Origin: CAZAMB01 sp964501365
GTDB lineage: Bacteria > Planctomycetota > Phycisphaerae > UBA1845
Length of the DNA stretch: 64,000 bases
Direction: 5' to 3'
Assembly: GCA_964501365.1 (NCBI GenBank)
Contig: CAZCST010000006.1
Coordinates: 1 to 64,000 of the forward strand
The notes beneath the pieces are model-generated. The model was not told the DNA's origin, made no database searches, and saw nothing but the letters and a program-made list of their open reading frames with translations. Below are positions 62,701 through 64,000 of the stretch, piece by piece. The translations under genes were made by a program, and so were the position numbers. How positions within the stretch are numbered: the first letter of the stretch is position 1; every line of letters begins with the position of its first letter.

Positions 62701-62758
62701 CGTGCTGCTTGCTGCGGAAGAAGTCGAGAAATTCCTGCCGAATCTTGTTTGCGTCCAT
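59750..62758 (-). CDS. alaS: Alanine--tRNA ligase carrying two in-frame repeat insertions
   Basis: A 1,002-residue class II synthetase, longer than the usual 860-890. The catalytic domain starts I-R-Q-E-F-L-D-F-F; the editing domain shows H-T-A-T-H and C-G-G-T-H zinc ligands; the C-terminal C-Ala-like region follows. Two stretches interrupt it. At about residues 291-331 (61766-61890) there is S-K-F-K-V-Q-K-K and later I-E-N-R-Q-S-Q-I, encoded by the TTGAACTTTGAAC and GATTGTCGATTTTCGA repeats. At about 810-831 (60266-60330), an inverted pair of GTAGGGTGGGC/GCCCACCCTAC encodes G-H-A-H-Q-S-Q-P. Both keep the frame. Confidence 0.93.
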   Translation of the reverse strand: MDANKIRQEFLDFFRSKQHEIVPSSPVVPFDDPTLMFTNAGMNQFKDVFLGTGSRPYKRSADTQKCIRAGGKHNDLDDVGQDTYHHTFFEMLGNWSFGDYFKKEAIEWAWELLTKVWGIDKSRLHATYFEGNASEGVEPDNEARDLWAKVAGMPPSHIHPGNKKDNFWEMGDTGPCGPCSEIHIDLTPDKSGGSLVNKGDHRVMEIWNLVFIQFNRGPDGKLTPLPARHVDTGMGFERLCAVLQGTRENRIGQVTNYDTGVFAPLFEAIQRRTNAPAYAGTLPTREFDRREDQGSKFKVQKKHEDSFDPSPHHHFGTSPNQSTIENRQSQIMTDVSYRVIADHIRCLTFALTDGAIPSNEGRGYVLRRILRRAVRYGRQYMNMHEPFLCDLVAPLIEHMAGAFPELRTAHRSKNVEHVSALIRDEEASFLKTLDRGIKLFAEAAENARHNHNGRISGEDAFKLHDTYGFPIDLTELMAEEQGLTIDIGEYERLMDEGRDKARGVKTQESRVWHQLEKISDPCDDSSKYAYPPKCQATIIACSQQTAGNGPTYIQFATDRTCFYAEQGGQISDVGWVRADNGEAKVTDVIRKGATVLHTAQVERGRITSGSCELQVDLALRLPTMQNHTATHVLNWALREVLEIEGGGKVDQKGSLVDPEKTRFDFSHNKPMTDEELDRVERLCGEQIAAKLPVYAASREEDFQHQKKAREINTLRAVFGEKYPDRVRVVSIGASVEDLLRDPKNPKWMKYSVEFCGGTHVNNTSEIEAFVLTSEEGVAKGVRRVVGISGKAARDAEALGAQLLTEAESLRRVGHAHQSQPSDQQGGHGPPYTLADFQKKLSEAAIPLRIRKRIQTVLLDVQKTMKEQAKESAAVSGDAALDAVKKLYEGAQTIGGITVVVGEVPPASPDALRGAIDWVRNKTESSAVLLGFASEGKVTLIAGMSKTAVDRGLKAGDLIKEICPLVGGKGGGRPDMAQGGGTDPNGLANALSQGSAWIRGKLT
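60266..60330. repeat. Palindromic repeat pair inside alaS (second insertion)
   Basis: GTAGGGTGGGC (60266-60276) and GCCCACCCTAC (60320-60330) are perfect inverted repeats; each end is itself palindromic (GGTGGGCATGGCCCACC). The same unit is intergenic at 1498-1518. It is read through in the alaS frame. Confidence 0.85.
61766..61890. repeat. Composite dispersed repeat inside alaS (first insertion)
   Basis: Within about 125 bases lie a run of GATTGTCGATTTTCGATAG-type sequence, a GATGTGGCGATGG-type piece and a TTGAACTTTGAACTTTGAA run. The last is also found between ruvA and ruvB (28877-28953). It is translated in the alaS frame without a stop. Confidence 0.75.
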
Positions 62759-62781
62759 CTATCTATGCATCCCGAAAAAAT

Positions 62782-62799
62782 GGTGCATCAAGATGCACC
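62782..62799. repeat. GGTGCATCAAGATGCACC palindrome, copy 3 (alaS leader)
   Basis: The inverse of the copies at 32565 and 55713. It lies 23 bases upstream of the alaS start codon. Confidence 0.8.
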
Positions 62800-62965
62800 C
62801 TGCTGTCGTCCGTTACATTGCCAGATGACCAGATTGCCGAAACACCACATCTGAGGCGGCGAATCGCTCATTGTACTGCCAAACGCCCGGCTTCCAACTT
62901 GACACGCCCACAGGCCGATCGTAGCGTTTTGCATCGATATCGCAGGTTTTTTGAGGAAAGTTCAA

Positions 62966-63724
62966 ATGATTCAACGAATCCAGATGTTCCATCGCATTGG
63001 TCTTGGCTTGTCGATGTTCGGCTTGCTCACACTGGCTGGATGCCACAAAGGTCATTCCGGCAAGAAGACGACCTCGTCTCACGCTTCTGCGGACTCCAAG
63101 TCTTCGCACGGCTCGTCGAAGCCCGAACCGATTACAACCGTTACCGTCAAGCCGGTGAACTCAGAGAAATCTGCGGCGGCGGAAAAGAAGGCCGAAGCCA
63201 GGGCGGGTTCGGCCAAACGCATGTCTTTCACGGCGGATAACAATCCCACGACCAAGGGGGGTCGCGGTGCACCTGACCTCGACAATCCGCAAAGCCCGTC
63301 TGCCTGGGTGTTTCTTGATGGTAAGGCTGGAAAGTTCAAGGAAGAGGGCGGCCAGAAGCTGCTGCAATGGTTTATCGACGATTCGGTGACCGCGTCGCCG
63401 AAGTTTCGCGTAGAGGCGTTTGAGCCGTTGCTGGGAACACCCAAGGATTTTAAGGCCGTGCTCCGCACCATCGAGGCCATCGACGGAAGCGACCTTGTTT
63501 ACGGCATCGCCGCCAAAGAAGGCACCTTTGAGATCGGGAGGGAGTATTCACTGCTCAATCCCGGCGAAAACTTCGTGATTCGCAACGGCCTGACGGGTGA
63601 TGAAGTCAAGGAAATCGCCCCGCTTCCTTCGGGCAAGTATGCGATCGCGGGAGCCGTGGTGAACTCAGCAAGCGGCAAGCAGACGCTGGCCGTCACGTAT
63701 TTCACCGTGAAGAGCGACGAATAA
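62966..63724 (+). CDS. Lipoprotein of unknown function
   Basis: A 252-residue lipoprotein with lipobox L-A-G-C (Cys26). A low-complexity Ser/Lys/Glu-rich spacer (about 30-90) precedes a globular part with A-W-V-F-L-D-G-K-A-G-K-F and L-L-Q-W-F-I-D-D. No family recognised. The ATG at 62966 has AGGAAA 8 bases upstream; a TTG at 62951 would add five residues. It is divergent from alaS. Confidence 0.75.
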   Translation: MIQRIQMFHRIGLGLSMFGLLTLAGCHKGHSGKKTTSSHASADSKSSHGSSKPEPITTVTVKPVNSEKSAAAEKKAEARAGSAKRMSFTADNNPTTKGGRGAPDLDNPQSPSAWVFLDGKAGKFKEEGGQKLLQWFIDDSVTASPKFRVEAFEPLLGTPKDFKAVLRTIEAIDGSDLVYGIAAKEGTFEIGREYSLLNPGENFVIRNGLTGDEVKEIAPLPSGKYAIAGAVVNSASGKQTLAVTYFTVKSDE

Positions 63725-63764
63725 CGAAGGCAACGAGGCAAGAAGGCAAATCAGTACCGCGACC

Positions 63765-64000
63765 ATGAGGGAGCGGGGCGAAATGCAGGTCGGGCTGTGC
63801 CCGCCGAAGGCAAACTTGTCCAACCAGCCCTTTCACATTGACCCCGACATTTCCAAGGCTTCGACTCCACCATCGTGGGTCTATACAGATGTGGCATTCT
63901 ATGAGCGGGTGCGGCAGACCGTCTTCGCGCGAAGCTGGCAGTTGATCGGCGATGCGAACGCGGCGAAGGTTCCCGGCCAGGTGCACCCGTTTACGATGCT
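63765..64000 (+). CDS. Rieske aromatic ring-hydroxylating oxygenase alpha subunit-like protein, N-terminal part
   Basis: The frame from ATG 63765 runs out of the window. It reads F-H-I-D-P-D-I-S-K-A, P-S-W-V-Y-T-D-V-A-F-Y-E and F-A-R-S-W-Q-L-I-G-D, ending V-P-G-Q-V-H-P-F-T-M-L. This N-terminal pattern is that of Rieske non-heme iron oxygenase alpha subunits before the Rieske cluster; the C-x-H and C-x-x-H ligands lie beyond the edge. A second ATG at 63783 is possible. Substrate cannot be told. Confidence 0.7.
   Translation, partial: MRERGEMQVGLCPPKANLSNQPFHIDPDISKASTPPSWVYTDVAFYERVRQTVFARSWQLIGDANAAKVPGQVHPFTM

Overview
The window looks like a chromosomal segment of a Planctomycetota bacterium, probably from the Phycisphaerae or a related lineage. 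This is inferred from content, not from a search. The pointers are short membrane proteins ending in a C-x-x-C-G-Y...C-P-E-C-G zinc ribbon, secreted proteins with D-C-N-x-N-x-x-P-D-E-C repeats and dockerin-like calcium loops, HAF-repeat giant exoproteins, several C-terminal sorting tails (IPTL-like and Gly-Cys-Gly types), and intergenic regions packed with short dispersed palindromic repeats. Envelope genes (hldE, a Wza-like exporter, an O-antigen ligase, many lipoproteins) indicate a diderm cell.

Layout. 1-9 kb: the end of an IS5-like transposase abutting a decapitated dockerin protein, an HtrA-type protease, gltX, a GNAT acetyltransferase, a zinc-ribbon membrane protein, an HD-GYP protein, hldE and a three-Kazal lipoprotein. 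9-14 kb: trxB, a VapBC-type toxin-antitoxin pair, a LipM/LplA-type acyltransferase, a two-FHA protein and surE. 14-23 kb: two tandem paralogous exoproteins of about 1,400 residues each. 23-30 kb: a PilZ protein, an APC permease, a low-affinity iron permease family protein, a cysteine-rich exoprotein, ruvB and ruvA. 30-36 kb: a DUF4258/DUF2283-like pair, rpsB-tsf with an intrinsic terminator, a second zinc-ribbon membrane protein and a three-lipoprotein operon. 36-43 kb: two intramembrane proteases (M50 and rhomboid) with related C-terminal tails, a NUDIX hydrolase, dxr, a multi-PDZ RseP homologue and a NusG paralogue. 43-49 kb: a polysaccharide/LPS group (Wza-like exporter, kinase-like protein, O-antigen ligase with TPR-like tail). 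49-57 kb: a DEAD-box helicase, a secreted protein, an ECF sigma factor with its partner membrane protein, a periplasmic protein and a GbsR/MarR regulator. 57-64 kb: a GT-C glycosyltransferase, alaS, a lipoprotein and the start of a Rieske oxygenase.

Functional threads: envelope polysaccharide and LPS (hldE, NusG paralogue, exporter, kinase, ligase, GT-C); regulated proteolysis (HtrA, M50, rhomboid, RseP); translation (gltX, rpsB, tsf, alaS); and Holliday-junction processing (ruvAB).

The least ordinary signal is the repeat landscape. A 94-bp element with an outer stem enclosing two hairpins occurs twice almost intact and several times degraded. An 18-bp palindrome lies in the leaders of tsf and alaS. 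alaS itself appears to carry two in-frame insertions made of the same dispersed repeats found between genes. A 114-bp stretch at 56846-56959 can fold into a closed multibranch structure that hides the Shine-Dalgarno of a short ORF resembling the start of an IS110 transposase. No rRNA, tRNA or CRISPR array was recognised.
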